A stretch of DNA of 64,000 nt from the NCBI GenBank assembly GCA_022712895.1, contig JAFLJS010000042.1, forward strand, positions 62,001 through 126,000, in the 5' to 3' direction. The position numbers and the translations under genes were made by a program. The notes under the pieces are model-generated. The model was not told the DNA's origin. It searched no databases and saw only the letters and a list, made by a program, of their open reading frames with translations. Below, one piece after another: positions 36,667-43,392 of the stretch (position 1 is the first letter of the stretch; every line of letters starts with the position of its first letter). The stretch comes from Desulfocapsa sp. (GTDB lineage: Bacteria > Desulfobacterota > Desulfobulbia > Desulfobulbales > Desulfocapsaceae).

Positions 36667-36845
36667 GATGGCGTCATATTTATGCCCATAGTTAGGGTGA
36701 AAACTCTCCATCTCCTTCGTTGCTGCACATTTTCTAATATTACCATGCTCCCTTAGTACACCGAAATTACAGAAAATATTTGCGCCTCGGATATGAAGTT
36801 TTTTTACTTAACCATCTAAATTCTGGGTTTTTACGAGTTTATCAA
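36667..36845 (-). repeat. dispersed palindromic repeat, copy A
   Basis: Read on the minus strand, this copy matches copies B (54696-54870) and C (62741-62906) along most of its length, from TTGATAAACTCGTAAAAACCC to the right end CCATC. The left inner arm (about 22 bases that include ATTTATGCCC and GGGTG) is missing here: GTTAAGTA runs directly into AAAAACTTC. The right-hand arm (GGGCATAAATA) is present. It is intergenic. Confidence 0.85.
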
Positions 36846-36932
36846 ATTTCATAAAATCGTATCTTTTTTTAGAAAATAGGTATTTATACCGATTCGCAAC
36901 GATTCCTACGTTATTACTGTAAATATAGTAGA
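36846..36932. other. gap between repeat A and the GEMM-like RNA
   Basis: About 87 bases, AT-rich, with a possible -10-like TATAGTA (36924-36930) immediately before the candidate riboswitch. This may be the promoter of the PEP-CTERM gene. No -35 consensus was found. Confidence 0.3.
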
Positions 36933-37008
36933 TAATTTAAAAGCCCAACCAGTGAAAAGTTGGGATGGAAAACTACGGATTTTAACGGATAACTGGGTTT
37001 CTGAATTA
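36933..37008 (+). promoter_or_regulatory. GEMM-like (c-di-GMP-I/cGAMP-type) riboswitch candidate
   Basis: The stretch AACCAGTGAAAAGTTGGG, then GATGGAAAACTACGG, then ACGGATAACTGGGTTTC aligns with the conserved core of the GEMM-I riboswitch: AACC-stem-GAAA-stem-GGGACGCAAAGCCACGG and a GGGTTGCC-like 3' strand. A closing stem is possible between TAATTT (36933-36938) and GAATTA (37003-37008). Several normally fixed bases differ, so it is a divergent member at best. It sits 91 bases before the PEP-CTERM gene start, in the right orientation. Confidence 0.45.
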
Positions 37009-37034
37009 ACAAGATAACTTGGTGTTTTAATTAG

Positions 37035-37067
37035 ATGAGGCTTCTGCTCATTGCTGCGTGACAGCAA
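37035..37067 (+). promoter_or_regulatory. tandem hairpins in the leader of the PEP-CTERM gene
   Basis: Two small hairpins lie between the riboswitch-like core and the gene: ATGAG/CTCAT (37035-37039, 37047-37051) and TTGCTG/CAGCAA (37051-37056, 37062-37067). They share a boundary base and could be alternative expression-platform structures. AAAGGGGG (37082-37089), a strong ribosome-binding site, follows nine bases before the ATG at 37099. Confidence 0.35.
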
Positions 37068-37098
37068 CGTGTTCACAAAATAAAGGGGGTTTTGAGTT

Positions 37099-37671
37099 AT
37101 GAAAAAGAAATTAACAGTATATTTTCTGGTATCACTACTATTTCTATTGATTGCGGCACAGGGACAAGCGTTGACACTTAGCCCAAGTGACTCTAATCCT
37201 CCTTTAGTTGCTTGGGGGACTCAAACTAGTGTAGGTGATATTTATACTGCATGGGGCTTAATTAGTCAGGATACTGAGTTATACAAACAAAATGTTGATG
37301 GGGCGACAGAAGGGGCCTGGGCCACGTATTATACCACAACATTTTTCAACACCCCATCTGACCCAGACAGTGCTACAATAACGTGGAACGGGGGAGCATT
37401 TTTTATCCAGAGTTCTCCTACTTACTTGTTGGTAAAAGATGGTCAGGGAGATCCACAAGATCCAGACGATGCTACTTGGTATGGATTTGATATCTCTAAT
37501 TGGGATGGTAAAGAACAGATTGTTCTCTCAAATTTCTGGCTAGCTCAAGGTGCCATTTCTCATGTATCAATATATGGCATTGCCCCAGTACCAGAACCAG
37601 CAACAATGCTCCTCTTCGGTGCAGGTTTAGTTGGCCTTGTCGGTACCAGTCTTCGAAAGAAGAACGTATAA
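37099..37671 (+). CDS. PEP-CTERM sorting domain protein
   Basis: A 190-residue secreted protein. It begins with a signal peptide (MKKKLTVYFLVSLLFLLIAA, cleaved near AQGQA) and ends with the exosortase signal PEPATMLLFGAGLVGLVGT followed by basic residues. The middle has no cysteines, is rich in Asp, Thr, Ser and Trp, and shows no known fold. PEP-CTERM proteins are processed by exosortase and go to the cell surface or extracellular matrix; the exosortase genes are not in the window. It stands alone between its leader and a strong terminator. Confidence 0.88.
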   Translation: MKKKLTVYFLVSLLFLLIAAQGQALTLSPSDSNPPLVAWGTQTSVGDIYTAWGLISQDTELYKQNVDGATEGAWATYYTTTFFNTPSDPDSATITWNGGAFFIQSSPTYLLVKDGQGDPQDPDDATWYGFDISNWDGKEQIVLSNFWLAQGAISHVSIYGIAPVPEPATMLLFGAGLVGLVGTSLRKKNV

Positions 37672-37699
37672 GCTTTACACTCCTGTTTTCCTCTTCCTC

Positions 37700-37735
37700 A
37701 AGGGCAGATTCATCTGGTTGAATCTGCCCTTTTTT
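37700..37735 (+). terminator. intrinsic terminator of the PEP-CTERM gene
   Basis: AAGGGCAGATTCA (37700-37712) pairs perfectly with TGAATCTGCCCTT (37719-37731), loop of six bases, followed by a T-run (37730-37735). It follows the stop by about 30 bases. Confidence 0.92.
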
Positions 37736-37793
37736 ATTCCCCAGACATTATCAATCGAATACCACTCTCCAAACACCCTCTCTCCAAAGCCAC

Positions 37794-37822
37794 TTGACAT
37801 GACCCCATGACAGAGATATAAA
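37794..37822 (+). promoter_or_regulatory. sigma-70 promoter of feoA
   Basis: TTGACA (37794-37799) and TATAAA (37817-37822) are separated by exactly 17 bases and lie 45 bases before the feoA start, after the upstream terminator. A ribosome-binding site AGGA follows. Confidence 0.8.
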
Positions 37823-37866
37823 ACAACGCTTAAGGAATTCTTTCTCAAATATTACCAGGAACGATA

Positions 37867-38109
37867 ATGACTGAAATAAATCTACGAAAGATGAATGAAA
37901 AGCAGTCCGGTACCATCAAATCAGTTAAAGTAGGTGGGGAACTCGGTCGAAGAATTCGAGAAATGGGACTGGTTCCAGGAACGGAGATAACCATACAGGG
38001 ACGAGCTCCTCTCTATGACCCGGTGGCCCTTCGAGTAATGGGCGGCACATTGACCCTTCGCAACAATGAGGCAGATCATATCGTTGTTGAGGTAAGTGAC
38101 GAAGGCTGA
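37867..38109 (+). CDS. feoA: ferrous iron transport protein A
   Basis: FeoA is a small SH3-like cytoplasmic protein that supports the FeoB ferrous iron channel. The 80-residue length and IREMGLVPGTEITIQGRAPL, DPVALRVMGGTLTLR core are typical. It is transcribed alone here: the next gene, a CDF transporter, lies on the opposite strand and their ends overlap by 34 bases. A second FeoA-like protein occurs 1.3 kb on, next to feoB. Confidence 0.92.
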   Translation: MTEINLRKMNEKQSGTIKSVKVGGELGRRIREMGLVPGTEITIQGRAPLYDPVALRVMGGTLTLRNNEADHIVVEVSDEG

Positions 38110-39248
38110 ACGATCTCAACACCTGAGTCCTTCAACAGTTCTAAGGCCACACTTTCACTGTTTTCTGCGACCACTTCATCCGGTTTCAACTTTAGCAAAA
38201 AGCGTCCCACCAGTAAGCCCTTTTTCTTTTCTGCGTTCTTGTAGCGATTTTCAATAAATTCACGTTTTGTAACCACCCTGCCTTCGGTTGTCATGGTTTC
38301 GACAAGAAACCAGGGGGCTGTTGCAAAACGCTGGCTTCTCTCCCCTGCTGGGCTCTCCACAGGAATAATTCGTTTCATAAATTCCCCGGGTGCATAATGG
38401 GGGCGAATGCGGGCCAGTACAAGGCCCGGAAATTTTTCCAGTAATTCCTCTTCAAGACGATCCGAGACAAGATCTGCTATTTTATGTGATGGTGTATGTA
38501 AGATAACATCCAGATCAACAAGATAGCGCCCTCCTGCTTTCCGGCTGAAACATTTTTTAACACGACTGATTCGAGGATAGTTTTCAACATATTGTATTAT
38601 TTCCCTCTCTGTTTCCCTGTCAATTGCGGCATCCAGCAAATCTTTCACTGCCCCAATAAAGAGCTGACAACCAGCATAAAAAACAAAAAGAGATACAATA
38701 CCTGCTGCAATTCTATCAACGTTATAGCCAAAGGGAACCACAATAAGACTGATGAGAACAACTGCGGTGGAAAGTGAATCAGCAAGGTAATCTCTGGCAT
38801 CGGCCTGCAAAGCGGGTGAATCCAGCTTCTTTCCTGCCCGAAGCTGAAGAAGCCCAAACACAAGAGCAATTACAAAAGAAACAGCCGCAACCGGCAATGC
38901 AATTGTAACATCAGGAAGACTTGGAACACCAAAAATTGCCTGTCTACCAATTTCATATCCTGCCAGTATTACGGCCACTGCAGTGACAAGGGATGCAACC
39001 GTTTCAGCTTTATATAAACCATAGGGGAAAGATGGATGTTCTCGACCTGCAACCCAAATCCCTATAAAAACAGCAGTTGAAGCGAACACATCAGTGGCGG
39101 AATGAATGGCATCTCCAACGAGAGCTGCAGAACCTGATAAAACACCAGCAAAACCTTTGCTCATTGCTAAGAATATATTCAAGGCAATGGAGATAAGGGC
39201 ACGTCTTTTTGCTTTTGCTAATTTAATTTTTGATACTTCGCGATTCAT
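38076..39248 (-). CDS. cation diffusion facilitator with NifX-like C-terminal domain
   Basis: The 390-residue protein has six transmembrane segments with the CDF metal sites: HSATD in TM2 (HxxxD) and DYLAD in TM5 (DxxxD). CDF proteins export divalent metals by proton antiport. After the usual cytoplasmic domain (~residues 205-285) about 80 residues (ETMTTEGRVVTKREF...) resemble a NifX/NifB-type dinitrogenase-cofactor fold that binds metal or clusters. Position between two feo units suggests iron or another divalent ion as substrate; this is inference. AAGGA precedes the ATG. Confidence 0.82.
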   Translation of the reverse strand: MNREVSKIKLAKAKRRALISIALNIFLAMSKGFAGVLSGSAALVGDAIHSATDVFASTAVFIGIWVAGREHPSFPYGLYKAETVASLVTAVAVILAGYEIGRQAIFGVPSLPDVTIALPVAAVSFVIALVFGLLQLRAGKKLDSPALQADARDYLADSLSTAVVLISLIVVPFGYNVDRIAAGIVSLFVFYAGCQLFIGAVKDLLDAAIDRETEREIIQYVENYPRISRVKKCFSRKAGGRYLVDLDVILHTPSHKIADLVSDRLEEELLEKFPGLVLARIRPHYAPGEFMKRIIPVESPAGERSQRFATAPWFLVETMTTEGRVVTKREFIENRYKNAEKKKGLLVGRFLLKLKPDEVVAENSESVALELLKDSGVEIVQPSSLTSTTI

Positions 39249-39407
39249 CTATGTATTCCTTTGTGTTTTTATTGAAATAGTATTCTACACATTGTGCCCT
39301 AAAAATACATATTTTAAAAAAAATACCTGAGTGTACCGATACCAAAAGGATTTAGGAGCTATTAAATTTATAGCGAACCTTGATTTATTTATTGACAGCA
39401 CATATTG

Positions 39408-39421
39408 TTTGGTGTACCTAA
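39408..39421. promoter_or_regulatory. DtxR-like dyad upstream of second feoA
   Basis: TTTGGTGTACCTAA is nearly symmetric (TTwGGT-GT-ACCTAA) and resembles half sites of DtxR/IdeR-type iron regulators. It lies 28 bases before the start of the feoA2-feoB unit; TTGACA (39392-39397) lies just upstream but without a good -10 at 16-18 bases. Motif-only call. Confidence 0.35.
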
Positions 39422-39448
39422 CTAATGTCTTCTACGGAGAATGGATTG

Positions 39449-39757
39449 ATGTTTAAAGGTATCAACAAAAAATGTAGTTGCATTGCCAAAAAAATACGGC
39501 ATTGCACGACTAGCGATAAGTGTCTCAAACATCATGGACCACTCTCCGAAACCTGCCGACTCGGTAAGTTGAAAATCTGTAAACTCACGGGAGACAGGAG
39601 AGAATGTGCAAAAATGGCAGCGCTCGGTCTGCTTCCCGGTCAGGAAGCAGAACTTCTTTGTGCAAGAAATGGTTCTCAGTGTTTATTGAAGATACATGGC
39701 GGCACACTGAGCCTTGACCAAAACACCAGCAACAACATAATCGTGGAAACTATATAA
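39449..39757 (+). CDS. feoA: FeoA-like protein with cysteine-rich N-terminus
   Basis: The last ~70 residues (KICKLTGDRRECAKMAALGLLPGQEAELLC ... IHGGTLSLDQ) are a FeoA SH3-like domain. The first part has a Cys/His group (CSCIAKKIRHC, DKCLKHH, ETC) that may bind metal. I choose ATG 39449 (102 residues) because GGAG lies nine bases upstream; the ATG at 39425 has no ribosome-binding site. It begins the unit with the small membrane protein and feoB. Confidence 0.8.
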   Translation: MFKGINKKCSCIAKKIRHCTTSDKCLKHHGPLSETCRLGKLKICKLTGDRRECAKMAALGLLPGQEAELLCARNGSQCLLKIHGGTLSLDQNTSNNIIVETI

Positions 39758-39822
39758 TTAAGCATATAGTGCCATTTTTTTTGGCCTTACACTTAGGCTC
39801 AACTAACAAAGGTGATTGGCAT

Positions 39823-39993
39823 ATGTGGCAAAATATCATAACAGCTATTATCGTCGCCATCGCACTCTTTTTTATTGGAAAAAAGGTGTATCGGCAATTT
39901 CGTCAAATAATTGATCCTTCCAAAGATATCTCGTGTGGATGCAGTTGTAGTGGCTGTGACAGTATCAGTTGTGACAGTAAAAAAGAAAACTAA
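39823..39993 (+). CDS. FeoB-associated Cys-rich membrane protein
   Basis: A 56-residue protein: MWQNIITAIIVAIALFFIG is one transmembrane helix, followed by a basic stretch and a C-terminal cysteine group (CGCSCSGCDSISC). It matches the FeoB-associated Cys-rich family, which is found beside feoB in many anaerobes. AAAGGTGAT precedes the ATG. The open frame to ATG 39769 adds only residues that look untranslated. It is followed 13 bases later by feoB. Confidence 0.85.
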   Translation: MWQNIITAIIVAIALFFIGKKVYRQFRQIIDPSKDISCGCSCSGCDSISCDSKKEN

Positions 39994-40006
39994 TTCAAAA
40001 AATATT

Positions 40007-42169
40007 ATGAGTAAGCAACCTATCACCATGGCTCTTGCCGGCAACCCGAATGCTGGCAAGACGACCCTTTTCAATAGACTTACAGGCGCACGCCAGCATG
40101 TAGGTAACTATCCTGGCATCACTGTAGACCATAAGGAGGGATTCTTCAGCCATGATTCCCAGCAGGTATCCATCACTGATCTGCCAGGAACCTATTCGCT
40201 TACCGCCTATTCTATAGAAGAAATTGTAACACGTGATTTCCTCACCGGTCAAAAACCAGATGTCGTTATTAATATAGTAGACGCCTCTAATCTAGAGCGA
40301 AATCTGTATCTTACTACTCAATTCCTTGAAATGGGAGTTCCCCTGATAATCGCTCTGAACATGATGGATGTAGCAAAGGATCGAGGAATTGAAGTCCGTC
40401 ACAAAAAACTTTCCGAATTATTAGGGATCACGATAATTCCAATTATAGCCAGATCTGGTGAAGGTACCGATGAGCTGATTACCAAAGCTATTGAAATTGC
40501 AAAATCTGATCGAAACTGGCAAGCAATGGATATTACATACGGTGAAGATCTTGATGAAAGTCTTCTGGAGATAATCGCATCTATTAAAAACCAACAGTTT
40601 CTTGAGGATATTTATCCCCCGCGCTTTACCGCCATAAAATATCTGGAGCATGACGATGAAATGCTCAGAAAGGGACAGGCTGTAGATCCTTTACTTGCCA
40701 GCAAACTCGAAGAAACTGTAACCAAAGTCTCAGATCATCTACAAAAAACTACTGAAGTATACCCTGAAGCTATTATCGCAGATTACCGGTATGGCTTTAT
40801 TAAATCCATCGTACGACAGGGTGTGTTAACCCACAAGTTTGATACAGATCGTTTATACACATCCGACAAAATCGATAAAGTTCTCACGAATCGACTCCTT
40901 GGCCCTCTTATTATGTTGGCTATTTTGTTTGGACTGTATCAATTCACCTTCTCATGGAGTGAGATCCCAGTATCGTGGATGGAAGGCCTTTTTGGCTGGT
41001 TAGGAAGCGTTGTGGAATCAACTCTTCCTGACGGAATGTTGAAATCCATGATTATTTCAGGTGTGATCGATGGCGTTGGTGGGGTTTTAGGATTTGTACC
41101 ATTAATTATGTTTATGTTCTTTGGTATTGCTATACTTGAAGATTCCGGCTATCTCGCCCGCGTCGCCTTTATGATGGACCGTATTTTCCATCTCTTTGGT
41201 TTACACGGCTCCTCAGTTATGCCCTTTATTGTATCAGGTGGTATTGCGGGAGGATGTGCAGTTCCAGGAGTAATGGCCACCCGTACGTTACGCTCTCCTA
41301 AAGAACGAATAGCAACCCTGCTAACAGTTCCTTTTATGAATTGTGGGGCCAAGGTTCCGGTACTTGTTCTTTTAATAGGGGCTTTCTTTGCAGAACATAA
41401 AGCTCTTTATATGTTTCTGTTTACATTACTTGCCTGGTTTGTAGCTCTTGTTGCTGCAAAATTTCTGCGTATGACTGTCCTGAGAGGAGAAGCCACTCCA
41501 TTTGTGATGGAACTGCCCCCCTATCGGTTCCCAACTCTTCGTGGTTTACTTATTCATACTTGGGAACGCACATGGCAGTATATAAAAAAAGCGGGAACCG
41601 TAATCTTGGGAATATCTATACTGCTCTGGGCTTTAATGACGTTTCCAGGCCTTCCACAAACCACTCAGGATCAATTTGCAACAGAGGTAACAGTTGCTAC
41701 GACAAACTTTGCCAAGCAACCGGATCTTTTACAGTCTGAGTTAACTCGTATTAAACAGGAGCAATCAGCAGCCAGGTTAAAAAATTCTATTGCCGGTAAA
41801 ATTGGAAGTTTTTTTGAACCGCTCTCAAGCTTTGCAGGTTTTGACTGGCGTACCAATATTGCTATGCTAGGAGGCTTTGCCGCAAAAGAAGTTATTATTT
41901 CAACCCTTGGTACAGTCTATTCCATGGGTGAGGTCGACGCAGAAGACAGCGGATCCCTTGGTGATCGTTTGGTTAAAGATCCTAACTGGAACCGTGTTGT
42001 GGCAGTTTCTGCTTTGATTTTTATTATGTTTTATGCGCCATGTTTCGTCACGGTTGTCTGTATTGCCAAGGAATCTTCATGGAACTGGGCGATCTTTTCA
42101 ATGGTCTTTAATACGGTATTTGCTTTTATTGCATCTGTGACAGTTTTTCAGATCGGCAGTTTATTTTGA
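40007..42169 (+). CDS. feoB: ferrous iron transport protein B
   Basis: FeoB is the inner-membrane Fe(II) transporter. The N-terminal G domain has G1 GNPNAGKT, switch region VGNYPGITVDHKEG, G3 DLPGTYSLT and G4 NMMD. From residue ~290 the transmembrane core follows, with two Gate segments (including GSSVMPFIVSGGIAGGCAVP). The 720 residues from ATG 40007 fit the family. The frame extends upstream to 39911, but those residues overlap the small Cys-rich gene and do not match FeoB. Confidence 0.96.
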   Translation: MSKQPITMALAGNPNAGKTTLFNRLTGARQHVGNYPGITVDHKEGFFSHDSQQVSITDLPGTYSLTAYSIEEIVTRDFLTGQKPDVVINIVDASNLERNLYLTTQFLEMGVPLIIALNMMDVAKDRGIEVRHKKLSELLGITIIPIIARSGEGTDELITKAIEIAKSDRNWQAMDITYGEDLDESLLEIIASIKNQQFLEDIYPPRFTAIKYLEHDDEMLRKGQAVDPLLASKLEETVTKVSDHLQKTTEVYPEAIIADYRYGFIKSIVRQGVLTHKFDTDRLYTSDKIDKVLTNRLLGPLIMLAILFGLYQFTFSWSEIPVSWMEGLFGWLGSVVESTLPDGMLKSMIISGVIDGVGGVLGFVPLIMFMFFGIAILEDSGYLARVAFMMDRIFHLFGLHGSSVMPFIVSGGIAGGCAVPGVMATRTLRSPKERIATLLTVPFMNCGAKVPVLVLLIGAFFAEHKALYMFLFTLLAWFVALVAAKFLRMTVLRGEATPFVMELPPYRFPTLRGLLIHTWERTWQYIKKAGTVILGISILLWALMTFPGLPQTTQDQFATEVTVATTNFAKQPDLLQSELTRIKQEQSAARLKNSIAGKIGSFFEPLSSFAGFDWRTNIAMLGGFAAKEVIISTLGTVYSMGEVDAEDSGSLGDRLVKDPNWNRVVAVSALIFIMFYAPCFVTVVCIAKESSWNWAIFSMVFNTVFAFIASVTVFQIGSLF

Positions 42170-42173
42170 GACA

Positions 42174-42216
42174 GATCATTCAGGTGGCCGCTGAAAAGAT
42201 TGCCACCTGAATGATC
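42174..42216. terminator. hairpin shared by feoB and the minus-strand small ORF
   Basis: A perfect 15-bp stem: 42174-42188 pairs with 42202-42216 around a 13-base loop, directly after the feoB stop. On the minus strand it lies 17 bases beyond the stop of the 30-codon ORF. Neither side has a canonical T-run, so it is terminator-like, possibly bidirectional. Confidence 0.8.
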
Positions 42217-42232
42217 ACCTCGTCAGAATATT

Positions 42233-42325
42233 TTACAGAAAATGTCTCATCAGTAGTTGAAAAGAATCCCAGTCTTTCACCTGTAATAACACAATTTTTG
42301 TAATACTCTTTTCACGAATAACCAT
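42233..42325 (-). CDS. 30-codon ORF downstream of the cobalamin riboswitch
   Basis: The frame starts ATG at 42325 (MVIREKSITK...) and ends at TAA 42235-42233 (...LLMRHFL). An exact AGGAGGT (42332-42338) lies six bases before the ATG, a full-consensus ribosome-binding site. It is the only frame between the riboswitch terminator and the hairpin after feoB. It has an amphipathic, Leu/Ile-rich character without a clear transmembrane span. I do not recognise the sequence. It may be a real small protein, or the surviving start of a lost B12-controlled gene. Confidence 0.6.
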   Translation of the reverse strand: MVIREKSITKIVLLQVKDWDSFQLLMRHFL

Positions 42326-42360
42326 TAGTTTACCTCCTCAGGTAATCTTGCGAGATAGCC

Positions 42361-42403
42361 TGAAACAAAAATATCCCAGGCCGAATAGTATCAGACCTGG
42401 GAT
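42361..42403 (-). terminator. intrinsic terminator of the cobalamin riboswitch
   Basis: On the minus strand ATCCCAGG (42403-42396) pairs with CCTGGGAT (42380-42373), followed by ATTTTTGTTT (42372-42363). It lies between the riboswitch aptamer and the ribosome-binding site of the small ORF, the right place for a transcriptional expression platform. A second small hairpin (TCAGG/CCTGA, 42338-42342 and 42359-42363) adjoins the ribosome-binding site. Confidence 0.8.
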
Positions 42404-42454
42404 TTCCCTTTGTATCCACAAGATCAGTTGAATACCGATATTCCACGACGGCAC

Positions 42455-42635
42455 TCACTCTATAGTCCAGGCAGGTCTTCTGACTTTCGGATGACAGCTT
42501 TTTTTCTGCCTTCCCAGTCAAAAATAAAAAACCAGTGGCATATAGAAAAAATAGTTCCGATTACAGCGGCGGGTCCGTCTCCGATTCTCACGAAGTTCCC
42601 TTTTTAGTCCCTGAGGGACACCTGAATAAAATTTA
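42455..42635 (-). promoter_or_regulatory. cobalamin riboswitch
   Basis: On the minus strand the aptamer core reads in order: CAGGTGTCCCTCAGGGACT, GGGAACTTCGTGAGAATCGG, the conserved ACCCGCCGCTGTAA, GCCACTGG, TGGGAAGGCAG, and the B12 box AAGTCAGAAGACCTGCC. These are the signature elements of the adenosylcobalamin riboswitch. It normally turns off B12 uptake or synthesis genes when B12 is bound. None of those genes follows here: only a terminator, a strong ribosome-binding site and a 30-codon ORF before feoB on the other strand. Confidence 0.93.
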
Positions 42636-42746
42636 ATCTATAAGCTGGTGAAGCTCTTGTCAACAAAATACGACAAAACACACAACATACGGTATGTGCT
42701 TGCCAACAGACAACACAACAAGATACAAGCGAGGGCTTCAAATAAA

Positions 42747-42778
42747 AAAAACCCTCTGAAACAGATCAGAGGGTTTTT
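42747..42778 (-). terminator. intrinsic terminator, stronger on the minus strand
   Basis: AAAAACCCTCTGA (42747-42759) pairs with TCAGAGGGTTTTT (42766-42778), loop of six bases. On the minus strand the stem is followed by a run of eight T; on the plus strand only by TTTTT within the stem. It terminates transcripts coming from the MORN-protein operon or a separate small RNA. Confidence 0.9.
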
Positions 42779-43049
42779 AAGAGGGAGGGGAAGAAAAAAT
42801 GAAGTTTTATTTTTCATTCATAGTAAGTAATACAATATGCATGCCAGTTGTCCAAATACCACGTATCCCCCTGTTCTGCCGAACATTAACAAATTCAAGG
42901 CGTAACAGCATCAAAATGCGCCTTTCAATCTTGTGTCTTTTTTACCCACCCTTAAAACAATGTGAGTATTTTATACACAAGAATAACTGTTCGGATAAAG
43001 CCTGAAGTGTAACCAGCTTGAAAGAACTTAGGTATTTGTCTACGATTCG
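42779..43049. other. stretch downstream of the MORN-protein operon
   Basis: About 270 bases between the minus-strand DUF4177-like gene and its probable terminator. It could be a long 3' untranslated region or a separate small RNA: on the minus strand there is TATAAAAT near 42977-42970 and a hairpin (AAGGCG...CGCCTT, about 42920-42898). It also holds a 34-codon minus-strand frame (42807-42911) with GAAAGG upstream, and a plus-strand frame at 42799 behind GGGAGGGG. None is convincing. Confidence 0.3.
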
Positions 43050-43385
43050 TTAAAAAATCTTTATATCACCGGCATCTTCATCGCCCGGCTCAGCATGAAC
43101 TACGTTTTCTTCATTTTTTAGAGTTTCATGTTGTGCATCTGGTACGGCCGATACATACTCCACCACTGTTTCCTCTTTTTGAATCACTTGCGACAAATTT
43201 TTATTGAAGGGTTGTTTAAAAATTGCAATCACACCATCGTTTACTTCCAGAATAGAAACAAGCTCCCAGCCTGAGTTGCCAAATTCGTTCAAGGAAAGCT
43301 CTATTTCAGCTTCGTCTAAGAACGCACTGCCCAATAACCCTTCTTTCTTTAAACTGAAATGTTCTGTTTTGTAGCTCCACCTCAT
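43050..43385 (-). CDS. DUF4177-like small protein
   Basis: From ATG 43385 (GAGGAAATC ribosome-binding site) the protein is 111 residues. Its first half, MRWSYKTEHFSLKKEG... NEFGNSGWELVSILEVN..., fits DUF4177, a small domain of unknown function common in bacteria; the second half is acidic and low-complexity (HAEPGDEDAGDIKIF). It ends the avtA-MORN operon, 7 bases beyond the MORN protein stop. Confidence 0.65.
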   Translation of the reverse strand: MRWSYKTEHFSLKKEGLLGSAFLDEAEIELSLNEFGNSGWELVSILEVNDGVIAIFKQPFNKNLSQVIQKEETVVEYVSAVPDAQHETLKNEENVVHAEPGDEDAGDIKIF

Positions 43386-43392
43386 GATTTCC

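Noticed and set aside
36667-36845. CRISPR-like or transposase-bearing element
   Set aside because: The repeat occurs as single separated copies without spacers, and no transposase frame is inside any copy.
37030-37060. Sigma-54 promoter before the PEP-CTERM gene
   Set aside because: GG and GC dinucleotides are 12 bases apart where the -24/-12 promoter needs 10, and TGGCAC is absent.
42330-42521. 63-codon minus-strand frame inside the cobalamin riboswitch region
   Set aside because: It overlaps the aptamer and its terminator; the RNA structure explains the sequence better.
42799-43005. 68-codon plus-strand frame after a GGGAGGGG sequence
   Set aside because: No motif; it runs against the MORN operon and the purine run is part of the terminator's flank.
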